Under the pieces are notes generated by a model. The model was not told the origin of the DNA and searched no databases. It saw nothing but the letters and a program-made list of their open reading frames with translations. Shown here piece after piece: positions 9,400-18,721 of a stretch of 64,000 nt of DNA (position 1 is its first letter; each line of letters starts with the position of its first letter). The stretch is from Paludibacter sp. (GTDB taxonomy: Bacteria > Bacteroidota > Bacteroidia > Bacteroidales > Paludibacteraceae). The translations under genes and the position numbers were made by a program. The stretch is from assembly GCA_028710415.1 (NCBI GenBank), contig JAQTUE010000002.1:248001-312000 (forward strand), written 5' to 3'.

Positions 9400-9407
9400 C
9401 AAAGATA
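9400..9407 (-). promoter_or_regulatory. argS -7 box
   Basis: Reverse strand TATCTTTG matches TAnnTTTG and predicts a leader of about 20 nt. No clear -33 TTTG at the expected distance. Confidence 0.5.
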
Positions 9408-9423
9408 CAAAAATTAGTGATAC

Positions 9424-9665
9424 AGAAGAGCAGGGAGTTTGGGGTTTGAAGTTTGAAGTTTGAAAGGTTCCGCGTTCAATGTTCCGTGTTCCGCGTTCTG
9501 CGTTCCGCGTTGTTGGCATAGAAGCTTTTTACTTTTGGAATAATACTTAATGTTCCGCGTTTTGTGTTCCGTGTTCCGTGTTATTGGGATTGAAGTGTTT
9601 TGCAGTTAGAATAATAACTCTATTAACCAGTCAACTTAATCAACCAATCAACTTAATTAACCAAT
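9424..9665 (+). repeat. Heptamer tandem arrays (GTTTGAA, TTCCGCG, AATCAACC types)
   Basis: Runs of GTTTGAA units, then TTCCGTG/TTCCGCG heptamers, a TTGAAGTG...AATAATAACT linker, and ATCAACC repeats. This is the same module order as the composite elements at 9869, 31107 and 36451, but without the central REP hairpin. Confidence 0.75.
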
Positions 9666-9681
9666 TAACTCAATCAACCAC

Positions 9682-9867
9682 CTTAAGAAAAACCCTTATT
9701 TTTGTTTTGGCACCCTTAGTAGAAAACCATAACCCCCTAAACCCACCCTTTTTCCCTTATTAAATCACTGTATAGTAATAATATAATAAGGAAATAAGGG
9801 CAGGTTCATCGGGGATCGAATTTCTACTAAGGGAACAAATACAAAAGAAAAATAAGGGTTTTTAAGA
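9682..9867. repeat. 186-bp inverted-repeat element
   Basis: The ends are imperfect inverted repeats of about 45 nt. The left end reads CTTAAGAAAAACCCTTATTT...ACCCTTAGTAGAAA and the right end is its reverse complement. No coding content. Related half-copies sit at 45533-45606 and 46505-46590. Confidence 0.75.
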
Positions 9868-9868
9868 A

Positions 9869-10080
9869 ATACAGTTTGAAGAGTTTGAAAGGTTTGAAAG
9901 GTTTGAACGGTTTCGCGTTCAGTGTTCCGTGTTTCGTTTTTGAAGTGACATACGTTTAGAATAACAGTTTAATCAACCAATCAACTAATTAACATAGCGA
10001 CGGCTTCGACATTCAGCAAGAACCAGGTTTATAGCGAAGCCGTCGCAATCATTCAACTCAATCAACTTAATCAACCAACC
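9869..10080 (+). repeat. Composite repeat with REP-like hairpin, copy 1
   Basis: GTTTGAA heptamers, a GTTCCGTGTTTCG segment, TTGAAGTGACATACGTTTAG, AATCAACY octamers, then the hairpin with arms GCGACGGCTTCG and CGAAGCCGTCGC (about 9996-10048), then more AATCAACY repeats. Copies: 31107-31366 (inverted) and 36451-36662. Confidence 0.85.
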
Positions 10081-10085
10081 AAAAT

Positions 10086-10121
10086 AAACGCCTGTCCCTC
10101 ATAATGAAGAACAGGCGTTTT
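10086..10121 (-). terminator. Terminator after beta-barrel gene
   Basis: AAACGCCTGT pairs with ACAGGCGTTT across a 16-nt loop, 26 nt beyond the stop codon at 10147. Confidence 0.7.
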
Positions 10122-10146
10122 AGATATTATTAAAATCGTATTTTAC

Positions 10147-10809
10147 TTAGAAAATCTTCCATCCCAGTGAAATTACAAATGTACTGGCAGGGATTTTATC
10201 AATGGTTAGATCTTTGAGTTTTGTTTGGTACATGTCACCGATCAAATTATAACGGAAATCCAGTGCCAGCATCAGTACATCTACTCCAAAGCCTCCTTCA
10301 AGTCCAAGTTGTGCCTTTTTAACGTCTTGTTGCAGGTCGGAAGTGCTGAATCCCCCACCTGTAAGATTTTTAAAATCCAGGGTTGAACCTGCATTAAAAC
10401 GAAGTTTCGGTCCTGCAAATACCCGTAGATTGACTATTTTAAGATCCAGTAATTTATAACCTAAAAGCAAGGGCACGTCTACTGTGCTGATGGATACATG
10501 TTTGTCGTAAGATACAGTTTGGTTGCTTGCATCCTGAAAAGATACCGTATAATCTTTTTTACCCATGGCATACAGTAATTCAGGTTGAAAATAAACCTTG
10601 TTGAAACCTAAACGTGCAAATACACCGGCATGGAAACCGTTTGACATCTCTGATTTTACGGAGTTCAAATTATAATCTCCCGTAGTAACCGAGCCAATGT
10701 TATTCATTCCAAGGGATGAATTGTATCCGGCTTTGATACCAAAATTAAGCTGCGCACTTACAAAAGAAACAGATAGCAGAAGTACTGCTGCAATAAGAAG
10801 CTTTTTCAT
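10147..10809 (-). CDS. Outer-membrane beta-barrel protein (PorT-like)
   Basis: 220 residues from the ATG at 10809, which begins a clean signal peptide (MKKLLIAAVLLLSVSFVSAQ). The open frame continues 21 codons upstream without a signal-like start. Alternating hydrophobic strands, GIKAGYNSSLG near the N-terminus, LGLEGGFGVDVLMLALDFRYNLIG, and a final ASTFVISLGWKIF strand match the small porin-like OMP family (PF13568 type). Such proteins sit in the outer membrane; the substrate is unknown. It lies 86 nt downstream of the lytic transglycosylase gene. Confidence 0.85.
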   Translation of the reverse strand: MKKLLIAAVLLLSVSFVSAQLNFGIKAGYNSSLGMNNIGSVTTGDYNLNSVKSEMSNGFHAGVFARLGFNKVYFQPELLYAMGKKDYTVSFQDASNQTVSYDKHVSISTVDVPLLLGYKLLDLKIVNLRVFAGPKLRFNAGSTLDFKNLTGGGFSTSDLQQDVKKAQLGLEGGFGVDVLMLALDFRYNLIGDMYQTKLKDLTIDKIPASTFVISLGWKIF

Positions 10810-10895
10810 AAACAATTTTTTTAAATTTAGAATGTAAAATGATTTTATACTACTCTTAAAACGTTGATTCAATCGGATTGTTGTACTTTACGCTT

Positions 10896-11813
10896 TTAAA
10901 AGGTTACCCACATTGGATTATGGATCTTTATTTTCGCTGGATTAAACATTAAATCTTCCTTTACGGGAATTTTTAGGATATATACTTTCCCGGTTTTATT
11001 GGTTAGCTTCCGGTCGCGTAACCAGACATTAAAGTCTTTCAGCTGCGAATAACTGATTCCCTTTTGGGCCGCCCAGGCAGTCCAGTCGGCAACGGGTTCC
11101 TGCAGGAGTATTTCTTTCGTATTGATGTTCTGGTAAAACTGGTCGCGCCCAAGGGTATATCCAAATGCTTTTGGGTTTTCTAGAAATTGCTTCATGGCCA
11201 GTATCCTGAACACATAGCGGCTGGTTTCAGAATTCAGTAACAGGTCGAATGCTTCATCAACCTGTTGGTTTTCTTTCTCGCTGGAGATCCTGCCCATTCC
11301 CGCATTGTACGAAGCGGCTACCGTGGTCCAGTTTTTATATTTGTTATAAGCGCTTTTAAAGTATTTACAGGCTGCAATGGTCGACCTCTCAATATGATAA
11401 CGTTCGTCTACTTCGTCGTTGACCTCCAGTCCGAATTGCTGGGCTGTTTTGGGCATTAATTGCCATAAACCGGCTGCCCCAGCTCCCGACACAGCCCTTA
11501 AATCCAGGTTGCATTCTATAACCGCCAGGTATTTAAAATCATCAGGAACGCCATTTTCCTTCAGGATAGGTTCTATAATCGGGAAAAACCTGTTGGCGCG
11601 TTTTATGATCAGGATACTTGTAGAGTGATTAAAACCGATCACAATTTGCTCCCTGTCAAACCGTTCACGCATATCATAACGCTCCAGTGAGATGGATTGG
11701 CCTGCAAATTCCATCTTCGAAGGGATTGGAAAGGAATAGATGGGTTCAACACTGAAGATGGACTGGCTTAAACAAATACACAGGAATAAAATAATTCCGG
11801 ATTTACACCTCAT
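10896..11813 (-). CDS. Membrane-bound lytic murein transglycosylase (MltD-like)
   Basis: 305 residues from the ATG at 11813, beginning MRCKSGIILFLCICLSQSIFS, a signal peptide. The SLT domain (about 80-210) carries FKYLAVIECNLDLRAVSG, whose Glu is the predicted catalytic acid, then GAAGLWQLMPKTAQQFGL and TVAASYNAGMGR. The usual ES pair is EC here, a mild oddity. The C-terminal 80 residues resemble the linker and LysM-like region of MltD (YSQLKDFNVWL), but no full LysM repeat is clear. It cleaves peptidoglycan glycan strands in the periplasm. Confidence 0.88.
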   Translation of the reverse strand: MRCKSGIILFLCICLSQSIFSVEPIYSFPIPSKMEFAGQSISLERYDMRERFDREQIVIGFNHSTSILIIKRANRFFPIIEPILKENGVPDDFKYLAVIECNLDLRAVSGAGAAGLWQLMPKTAQQFGLEVNDEVDERYHIERSTIAACKYFKSAYNKYKNWTTVAASYNAGMGRISSEKENQQVDEAFDLLLNSETSRYVFRILAMKQFLENPKAFGYTLGRDQFYQNINTKEILLQEPVADWTAWAAQKGISYSQLKDFNVWLRDRKLTNKTGKVYILKIPVKEDLMFNPAKIKIHNPMWVTF

Positions 11814-11854
11814 AATTGGTTGGTTATTTATAAAATTCGATACAATGATCACTG

Positions 11855-11862
11855 CAAAGATA
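11855..11862 (-). promoter_or_regulatory. -7 box of the transglycosylase gene
   Basis: Reverse strand TATCTTTG, about 42 nt before the ATG at 11813. Divergent from the coaD promoter. Confidence 0.5.
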
Positions 11863-11944
11863 ACGAATATGAGGAATTAATATACTAAAAACTAAAAAAA
11901 TCAAACTTAACAGCTTGTTTTTAACCGTCGAAGTTAAATTTATA

Positions 11945-11952
11945 TATCTTTG
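11945..11952 (+). promoter_or_regulatory. -7 box of coaD
   Basis: TATCTTTG, about 60 nt upstream of the ATG at 12014. It forms a divergent promoter region with the box at 11855-11862; no well-placed -33 element. Confidence 0.5.
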
Positions 11953-12013
11953 TATCAGTTTTCAACATCCCGTTGTTGTAACTGCAATTGAATCGAATTT
12001 TAAATTAAACTCC

Positions 12014-12466
12014 ATGAGACGAGCTATTTTTCCCGGGACTTTTGATCCTTTTACTATCGGACACTACAGTATTGTACTTCGCGGATTGTCGTTTTTCGAT
12101 GAAATAGTGATTGGCATTGGAGTGAACCAGGCTAAGAAAACACTTTTCACTGTCGAAAGACGCTTTGAAATGGTACAGCAGGCTTTTGTCAATGAGCCAC
12201 GTGTTAAGGTCGAATCGTATGATTGCCTGACGGTCGATTTTGCGCTGAAGGTGCAGGCTGATTATGTGTTGAGGGGATTGCGCTCGGTAGGTGATTTTGA
12301 ATATGAACGCACCGTGGCGGATGCTAACCGGACCCTTACAGGGGTTGAAACGGTCATCCTGTTCACCGAATCCAAGTATTCATACATTTCCTCAACGGTT
12401 GTTCGTGACTTAATTTCTTATGGAAAAGATATCTCCTTATTTTTACCACCGAATGTTACTTTGTAA
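12014..12466 (+). CDS. coaD: Phosphopantetheine adenylyltransferase
   Basis: Transfers AMP from ATP to 4'-phosphopantetheine, the penultimate step of coenzyme A synthesis. 150 residues from the ATG at 12014; the open frame extends upstream but the family starts at [17 protein letters not shown], which contains the (T/H)xGH nucleotidyltransferase motif. Other signatures are [13 protein letters not shown] and the [13 protein letters not shown] motif near the C-terminus. It is followed 49 nt later by a CtpA-type protease on the same strand. Confidence 0.95.
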   Translation: MRRAIFPGTFDPFTIGHYSIVLRGLSFFDEIVIGIGVNQAKKTLFTVERRFEMVQQAFVNEPRVKVESYDCLTVDFALKVQADYVLRGLRSVGDFEYERTVADANRTLTGVETVILFTESKYSYISSTVVRDLISYGKDISLFLPPNVTL

Positions 12467-12515
12467 TAAATACTCATAATCTGCAGGTTGGCAGATAAAT
12501 TCAAACCAGAATGAT

Positions 12516-14168
12516 ATGAAAAAAGTTAGTTTTTTAATCCTGTTGTTTTTTTCCTTAAGTACGTACGCCAATGATGCTCAACAAGTAGATAAACGTAGTT
12601 TTAGAATCAGTAAAAACCTGAACATCTTTAATTCAGTGTTTCGGGAACTCGATATGTTCTATGTCGATACCCTGAGCTATGATAAGATGATGAAGACTTC
12701 GATCGATAATATGCTCGAAAAGCTCGACCCGTATACAGTCTATATGCCGGAAGAGGAAACCGATGATCTGACATTCATGACTACCGGTGAATACGCAGGT
12801 ATTGGAGCCTTAATCATGAAAAAGGAAAATAAAATTGTTATTTCAGAGCCGTATGAAGGTATGCCTGCCCAGCGGAATGGGCTCCGTGCCGGGGATATTA
12901 TCCTGCAGGTGGATGGTGAAGATGTGGATGGACTGACCGTGGGGGAGGTGAGTGCCCTCCTGAAAGGTACACCCAATACCATCATTAAACTGAAGTTGCA
13001 ACGCCCGGGTGAAAAGAAACCCATTGATAAGGAATTTCCGCGTGAGAAAATACAGGTGAATCCGGTAGCTTACTCCGGCATGGTGGGCGATAAAGTGGCT
13101 TACATTATGTTGAGCGAATTCACCGAACGTGCTGCCCAGGAAATCAAAAACGCATTGCTGGAACTTGAAAAACAACATAAAGTGGAATCGCTGGTATTGG
13201 ATATTCGCAATAACGGGGGTGGCTTAATTGACGAAGCTGTAAAGATTGTCGGTTATTTTGTACCAAAAGGTACTGACGTGGTTACTACCAAAGGAAAGAA
13301 CAAAGATGCTGATAGGACGTATAAAACGCCTACCGAACCTATTTTCCCTCAAATGAGACTGGTCATCCTGGCAAACCGTTCCTCGGCTTCAGCTTCTGAA
13401 ATTGTTGCAGGCTCCATGCAGGATCTCGACAGGGCGGTAATTGTAGGCCAACGGACTTTTGGAAAAGGACTGGTGCAGAACATTCGCCCAATAAGTTATG
13501 GCGGGCATTTAAAGGTGACTACTGCCAAATATTATATCCCAAGCGGGCGTTGCATTCAGGCACTCGATTACAGCCATCGCAATGAAGACGGCAGTGTCGG
13601 ACATGTAGCCGATAGTTTGACCTCCAAATTTAAGACCCGCAATGGCCGTGAAGTGCGTGATGGTGGTGGAATAAACCCCGACACCATTACAAAGGATGAC
13701 CGTAAGATCAACATTGCATATTACATCTTTGCTCAAAACCTCTATTTCGATTATGCAACCCAGTATGTGCTGAATCACCCCAAAATTGCGTCCCCTTCTG
13801 AATTTGTATTATCCGATGAAGATTTTAAAGCTTTTACCGCTTACCTGATTGAAAAGAAGTTTAAATACTCTACACAAACCGAAAAGTCGTACGATGCTTT
13901 GCTTGAAATGGCACAATATGAAGGACTTGATAAAAAGGCCAAGGACGAATTTACGGCACTAAAAGCTAAACTCATGCCCGATATCACAAAGAACCTGGAA
14001 GATAATAAGGCAGATATATCTGAATTGCTGAGCCTCGAGATCCTGAAAAGGTATTATTACCAAAAAGGTGAAATTACTTACACGCTCCGTACCGATAAGG
14101 ATTTAAAGGTTGCCTTGGATATCCTGAAACCCGATGGCAAATACTCCAAAATACTGAATATAAAATAA
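12516..14168 (+). CDS. C-terminal processing peptidase, S41 family
   Basis: 550 residues with a signal peptide (MKKVSFLILLFFSLSTYAND), so periplasmic. A PDZ domain (about 85-170: GIGALIMKKENKIVISEP, GLRAGDIILQVDGEDV) is followed by the S41 protease core. This includes DIRNNGGGLIDEAV, the catalytic Ser in RSSASASEIVAG and the Lys in GQRTFGKGLVQ. The long helical C-terminus is typical of Bacteroidota CtpA homologs. It degrades or trims periplasmic proteins from the C-terminus. Probably co-transcribed with coaD. Confidence 0.93.
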   Translation: MKKVSFLILLFFSLSTYANDAQQVDKRSFRISKNLNIFNSVFRELDMFYVDTLSYDKMMKTSIDNMLEKLDPYTVYMPEEETDDLTFMTTGEYAGIGALIMKKENKIVISEPYEGMPAQRNGLRAGDIILQVDGEDVDGLTVGEVSALLKGTPNTIIKLKLQRPGEKKPIDKEFPREKIQVNPVAYSGMVGDKVAYIMLSEFTERAAQEIKNALLELEKQHKVESLVLDIRNNGGGLIDEAVKIVGYFVPKGTDVVTTKGKNKDADRTYKTPTEPIFPQMRLVILANRSSASASEIVAGSMQDLDRAVIVGQRTFGKGLVQNIRPISYGGHLKVTTAKYYIPSGRCIQALDYSHRNEDGSVGHVADSLTSKFKTRNGREVRDGGGINPDTITKDDRKINIAYYIFAQNLYFDYATQYVLNHPKIASPSEFVLSDEDFKAFTAYLIEKKFKYSTQTEKSYDALLEMAQYEGLDKKAKDEFTALKAKLMPDITKNLEDNKADISELLSLEILKRYYYQKGEITYTLRTDKDLKVALDILKPDGKYSKILNIK

Positions 14169-14350
14169 ACCTGCTTTGGAACTTGAATTTTGATTATTAC
14201 GGAACTAAGTTACTAAATCAAATTAAGTAATTGGACTAAATTAATATTCTAATATTTAATCACATAGTATCACATAGTAAGAACGCATAGAATCACATAG
14301 TTTAATATTTAAAGAAAACATAGAAAACATAGTTTGTATTTGAACATCCA

Positions 14351-14497
14351 TTAGTTGTAATTTAATAGATATTTGTCTAAGTATTTCTCTCGATTTTGAG
14401 GGTGTGCAATTTGTCTTCTGATTAAATTAAAATAAATGACTATGGACTTTTGCCTCCTTAGTTTGTTTTTTTTATCTTTTAGTAATGAAATGATCAT
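14351..14497 (-). CDS. Possible 48-residue basic protein
   Basis: ATG at 14497 to TAA at 14351. The product is Lys/Arg-rich in its first half (KDKKNKLRRQK) and ends IRRQIAHPQNREKYLDKYL, which has a protein-like composition in an otherwise AT-rich gap. No family recognised and no promoter box seen; its start overlaps the boundary of the 143-bp repeat element. It may be a short gene, the tail of a lost gene, or chance. Confidence 0.25.
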   Translation of the reverse strand: MIISLLKDKKNKLRRQKSIVIYFNLIRRQIAHPQNREKYLDKYLLNYN

Positions 14498-15134
14498 TGG
14501 GTCTTAATTGAAAAAAACATTCTATCGATAATTACTCCGTAGGAGTATTCTGTACATAACCCCCAGTGGAGCCTGCGAAACTGGGGGTTAATGAATGAAA
14601 TCAAAGACAGAACTCCGTAGGAGTTCACCAACAGAACCAAATGTTTAAGTACTTCCTCTTTTGGTCAACTCCTCTGGAGTTGGGTAGTTACTATTTTATT
14701 TTCCCCCAGTTCCGCAGGCTTCACTGGGGGTTAAGGAATGAAATCAAAGACAGAACTCCGTAGGAGTTCACCAATAGAACCAAGTGTTAAAGTACTTTCT
14801 CTTTTGGTCAACTCCTCTGGAGTTGGGTAGTTTATATTTTATTTCCCCCCAGTTCCGCAGACTTCACTGGGGATTCATGAATGAAATCAAAGACAGAACT
14901 CTGTAAGTGTTCACCAACAGAACCAAGTGTTAATGTGCTTTCTCTTTTGGTCAACTCCTCTGGAGTTGGGTAGTTACTATTTTATTTTCCCCCAGTTTCG
15001 CAGGCTCCACTGGGGGTTAATCAAAGGTTACACCTACGGTGTAATTTGTAGCTTCATATTAGATTTTAACTGCTCATTCAGAGGCAAATTAAGTAATGAC
15101 TGAAAGTTGGGTGCAAAAGCCGATAGTCATTTAA
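14493..15134 (+). repeat. Composite dyad-rich repeat, three 143-bp units
   Basis: Units starting at 14593, 14736 and 14879 recur with exact 143-bp spacing. Each contains AACTCCGTAGGAGTT, CAACTCCTCTGGAGTTG and a CCCCCAGT...ACTGGGGG hairpin. The block is flanked by ATTACTCCGTAGGAGTATTC on the left and ACACCTACGGTGT plus CTGATAGTCATTT-like sequence on the right. The second copy at 22383-22739 has one unit only. No coding content. Confidence 0.9.
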
Positions 15135-15171
15135 AATAATGCCGTGTGATTCCTCACATGGCATTATTTTT
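15133..15171 (+). terminator. Strong hairpin with T tract
   Basis: AAATAATGCC(G)TGTGA pairs with TCACA(T)GGCATTATTTTT around a TTCC loop. It directly follows the composite repeat and no annotated gene reads into it, so it may end a transcript of the repeat. Confidence 0.6.
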
Positions 15172-15395
15172 GTTCGATATTTTACCGGATTCAGATCTCA
15201 TCCCCTGATGCTTTATCTGACTAAGGTGCTTAGAAAATAAATGAATTCTAGCTTTGCTTTCGGGTTTGATGTTTCAGTTGCTCTTTTCCATATTTATCTC
15301 CTTAAGCCTGTTTTTCTTAGGAAATAAAATCAATTCCCATGCTTTCCCGGGAAACTTTCAATTCCTGTACATGGGTATCATGTCTTCACGATGTT

Positions 15396-15502
15396 TTAGA
15401 TATCCCTTAGATGTCTCTTAGATGTCCCTTAGATATCCCTTAGATATCCCATATCATTAAAATGGTATGATATCTAAGTGATATCTAAATTACAACTAAA
15501 AG
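15396..15502. repeat. 11-bp unit inverted array (E2)
   Basis: Five direct 11-bp units of TTAGAT(A/G)TCYC (15396-15450), a 19-nt dyad centre, then three inverted 11-bp units (ATATCTAAGTG, ATATCTAAATT, ACAACTAAAAG; 15470-15502). Same design as 1401, 31559 and 62130. Confidence 0.8.
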
Positions 15503-15822
15503 TCAATTGAAATAATACTTAAATAGGGTGAAGACAGGATGCCAACCCCTTTCATTCCAAGGTCAGAACCTGATTTGTTTAACTCAGGAAGAAACAAACG
15601 CAAAAGTTTTTTCATCATTACATTCAGTATCAAATTGCTTATATCTATCCAATTGATTCTCGGCTTTTAAGCATAGGATGAGAGCAAAATATTCCATATT
15701 GAAATTCCGAATTATTATCAACTTGTAATCATTCGATTCAATATGCTGTCTAATTAAAAGGATTTTGTTTGAAAAAATAATATATATCAATTAAAACTCT
15801 TTTTTTGGACAGAAATTATTCT

Positions 15823-15830
15823 TATTTTTG
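15823..15830 (+). promoter_or_regulatory. Possible -7 box of the XRE-cupin gene
   Basis: TATTTTTG fits TAnnTTTG. A TTTG at 15804-15807 is only 15 nt upstream, shorter than normal. The leader would be about 125 nt. Confidence 0.4.
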
Positions 15831-15960
15831 TTCCCCGAAAAAAGGAGAGGCAATCCATTCCCTGCAGAATAACAACAAACCTCACCGATTCAATTCTTTA
15901 AACCATTAACCAGATTTGCTTATCCCGTAACAGGGCACTATCAATAACCGGATATCATTC

Positions 15961-16533
15961 ATGAAAAAAAACATTGTAGGAGAAAAGATCAGTACATTGT
16001 GTGCCGACAAAAACATTTCCAGGGAAGAACTGGCAAGCCGTTCAAACTTAACCGTTGAACAAATCGATTTAATTGAAAATAGTGATACGATCCCATCCCT
16101 GTCGCCGCTGATTAAGATAGCGCGTGCATTGGGTGTCAGGCTGGGCACTTTCCTGGATGACAGTGAAGAACTGGGGCCTGTGGTGCATAAACATTCGGAT
16201 ACCCAAAAGCCTGCTACTTTCTCCAGCCAGCTCTCCAGTGCCAATTCCCATCTGGACTTTTTCTCCCTGGCAGCCCGCAAGACCGGACGCCACATGGAGC
16301 CTTTCCTGATTGATATAAAACCATCCTCCACCAACGAACCCATACTCTCTTCGCACGAAGGGGAAGAATTCATTTTTGTGCTCCAGGGTTCCATTAAAAT
16401 CAACTACGGGAAAGAAGTGCATGTCCTTCACAAAGGTGACAGCATTTACTACGATTCCATTGTCGACCATTTGGTGAGTGCGTTGAATGGTGAGAAGGCA
16501 CAAATTGTTGCGGTGGTCTATACACCCATGTAA
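15961..16533 (+). CDS. XRE-family regulator with cupin domain
   Basis: 190 residues. An N-terminal HTH (about 8-65: GEKISTLCADKNISREELASRSNLTVEQIDLIE) is followed by a C-terminal cupin (about 105-188) with EFIFVLQGSIKINYG and HVLHKGDSIYYDS. This domain pair is common in small regulators that sense a metabolite through the cupin. It lies 225 nt upstream of an acyl-CoA ligase gene on the same strand, so it probably controls or is co-expressed with it. The ligand is not readable. Confidence 0.88.
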   Translation: MKKNIVGEKISTLCADKNISREELASRSNLTVEQIDLIENSDTIPSLSPLIKIARALGVRLGTFLDDSEELGPVVHKHSDTQKPATFSSQLSSANSHLDFFSLAARKTGRHMEPFLIDIKPSSTNEPILSSHEGEEFIFVLQGSIKINYGKEVHVLHKGDSIYYDSIVDHLVSALNGEKAQIVAVVYTPM

Positions 16534-16664
16534 GAATTTACAATTTATTCATTTACAATTCATTTACCATTTAATCATTTACAATTTATAATTTTTTGCA
16601 AATAATTATTGCAAGCCAACAGATATAATCAACTATACAAATTAAATTGTCAAAGAACTTGTCT

Positions 16665-16768
16665 TAATCTGTGTAAATCGGTTTTAAATCTGTGGACATC
16701 AATTGACCTTATCTGTGTAAATCGGTTTTTAATCTGTGTAAATCTAAATATTTAACCTGTGGAAATCA
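16665..16768 (+). repeat. ATCTGTGTAAATCGG direct repeats
   Basis: The unit ATCTGTGTAAATCGGTTTT recurs imperfectly several times between 16668 and 16768. The last degenerate copy contains the GTG used as the start of the ligase gene. Confidence 0.6.
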
Positions 16769-18423
16769 AGAAAAAGAAATTATTTGACAGAACATTAGGC
16801 GATTGGCTCGAGCATTGGGCTGCCGAAACCCCTGATCACGAATATGTAGTCTATTCCGACCGGAACCTACGTTTTTCATGGTCAGCCTTTAACGATCGTG
16901 TTGATAATATGGCCAAAGGGTTGTTGTCGATAGGCGTGACCAAAGGTTCCCATGTAGGTATTTGGGCCCAGAATGTGCCTGACTGGCTGACTTTCCTGTA
17001 TGCCTGTGCCAAGCTGGGCGCCGTGGCTGTCACTGTAAACACCAACTATAAGGACCATGAGTTGGCCTTTGTCCTCGAGAATTCGGATATGCATACTTTG
17101 TGTATTACGGATGGGGTTCCGGGAAGCGATTTCGTGGATATGGTTTATTCCCAGGTGCCTGAGCTGAAGACCACCCAACGGGGCCATTTACGATCCGAAC
17201 GGTTCCCTGAACTGCGGAATGTGGTGTACATTGGCCAGGAGAAACACCGTGGCATGTATAATACCGCAGAAGTCCTGCTGCAGGGAAGCAATCAGAATGA
17301 CGAGGAGTTTTTAAAGATAAAAAGCTCGGTAACCTGCCACGAAGTGGTGAATATGCAATATACTTCCGGTACCACCGGCTTTCCGAAAGGAGTGATGTTG
17401 TCCCATCACAATATAGCAAACAACGGTTATCTGACCGGTGAGCATATGAATTTTACCCAGGCTGATAAATTGTGTGTCTGTGTGCCATTATTCCATTGCT
17501 TTGGAGTTGTGCTGGCCACCATGAATTGCCTGACTCACGGTTGCACCCAGGTGATGGTCGAGCGATTCGATCCGCTGATTACCCTGGCATCTATCCACAA
17601 AGAACGATGTACGGCAGTGTATGGGGTACCCACCATGTTTATTGCCGAGCTAAATCATCCCATGTTCGACTTGTTTGATATGAGTTCCTTACGTACCGGT
17701 ATCATGGCAGGCGCCCTGTGCCCGATAGAACTCATGCGACAGGTAAGCGAGAAGATGTTTATGACCATTACCAGTGTGTACGGGCTGACTGAAACTTCAC
17801 CCGGGATGACGCAGACCCGGATAGAAGATTCTTTCGAAGTACGTTGTACAACAGTGGGAAGCGACTATGAGTTTACCGAAGTGGCAGTAATCGATCCCGA
17901 GACTCATGAGATTTGTCCCGAGGGAGTACAGGGAGAAATGTGTTGCCGGGGATATAATGTGATGAAAGGATACTATAAAAACCCGCAGGCAACCGCAGAG
18001 GTTATTGATAAAAACGGATACCTCCATTCAGGCGACCTGGGAGTAAAAGACCCTGATGGCAATTACCGCATTACAGGCCGCATCAAGGATATGATTATAC
18101 GTGGTGGCGAGAATATCTCACCCCGTGAGATCGAAGAATTCCTGTACCATATCCCGGGTGTCAAAGACGCGCAGATTGTAGCCATCGCTTCCCCACGGTA
18201 TGGTGAAGACGTTGCGGCTTTTGTGATACCCCACCATGGATTTGATATTACCAAAGAGGACGTGCGCGACTTCTGCAAAGACAAGATAGCGCGGTATAAA
18301 ATTCCACGCTATGTTTTCTTTGTTGATGAGTATCCGCTCACCGGAAGCGGCAAGATCCAAAAGTTTAAACTCAGGGATATGGCGCTGGAACTTTGCCGGG
18401 AGCAGGGGATAGAGATTGTTTAG
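16759..18423 (+). CDS. AMP-forming acyl-CoA synthetase (fatty acid-CoA ligase type)
   Basis: 554 residues of the ANL superfamily, activating a carboxylic acid with ATP and CoA. Core motifs are [18 protein letters not shown] (AMP binding), [29 protein letters not shown] (hinge) and [11 protein letters not shown] (C-terminal catalytic Lys). The start must be GTG at 16759, since an in-frame stop precedes it and the next ATG lies well inside the family region; this GTG lies within a repeat array. Chain length of the substrate cannot be assigned. Upstream lies the XRE-cupin regulator. Confidence 0.9.
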   Translation: MEIKKKKLFDRTLGDWLEHWAAETPDHEYVVYSDRNLRFSWSAFNDRVDNMAKGLLSIGVTKGSHVGIWAQNVPDWLTFLYACAKLGAVAVTVNTNYKDHELAFVLENSDMHTLCITDGVPGSDFVDMVYSQVPELKTTQRGHLRSERFPELRNVVYIGQEKHRGMYNTAEVLLQGSNQNDEEFLKIKSSVTCHEVVNMQYTSGTTGFPKGVMLSHHNIANNGYLTGEHMNFTQADKLCVCVPLFHCFGVVLATMNCLTHGCTQVMVERFDPLITLASIHKERCTAVYGVPTMFIAELNHPMFDLFDMSSLRTGIMAGALCPIELMRQVSEKMFMTITSVYGLTETSPGMTQTRIEDSFEVRCTTVGSDYEFTEVAVIDPETHEICPEGVQGEMCCRGYNVMKGYYKNPQATAEVIDKNGYLHSGDLGVKDPDGNYRITGRIKDMIIRGGENISPREIEEFLYHIPGVKDAQIVAIASPRYGEDVAAFVIPHHGFDITKEDVRDFCKDKIARYKIPRYVFFVDEYPLTGSGKIQKFKLRDMALELCREQGIEIV

Positions 18424-18575
18424 TATATAGTTTATAGTCCATAGTTTATAGTTTATAGTTTATAGTTTATAGTTTATAGTCCATAGTTTATAGTAAATAG
18501 TTTATAGTCCATAGTTTATAGTTTATAGTAAATAGTTTATAGTAAATAGTTTATAGTTAATAGTAGGTAGTAGAA
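18422..18575 (+). repeat. Heptamer array AGTTTAT/AGTCCAT
   Basis: About 20 imperfect 7-bp units follow the ligase stop codon, ending in TAGTAGGTAG. The inverse motifs (CTACCTACTACC, CTATAAACTATAAACTA) recur at 18676-18718 next to the convergent gene, so the spacer is an inverted pair. Confidence 0.85.
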
Positions 18576-18721
18576 AGTTGTTGATATTAAAATATAGTCA
18601 TTTGCCAGTATCTGCTTGTGAATTATTTACATTTTATCTTTATCAACATACTTCAACTTCTTACTAAAGACTACCTACTACCGACTAACTCAACTCTCAT
18701 ACTATAAACTATAAACTACCC

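Noticed and set aside
14593..15021. Considered as a CRISPR-like array
   Set aside because: The 143-bp units are contiguous near-identical repeats without unique spacers, and no cas genes are present.
15584..15790. 68-codon minus-strand open frame in the long gap after the CtpA gene
   Set aside because: No homology recognised, no promoter, and Ile/Asn-rich composition typical of AT-rich spacer.
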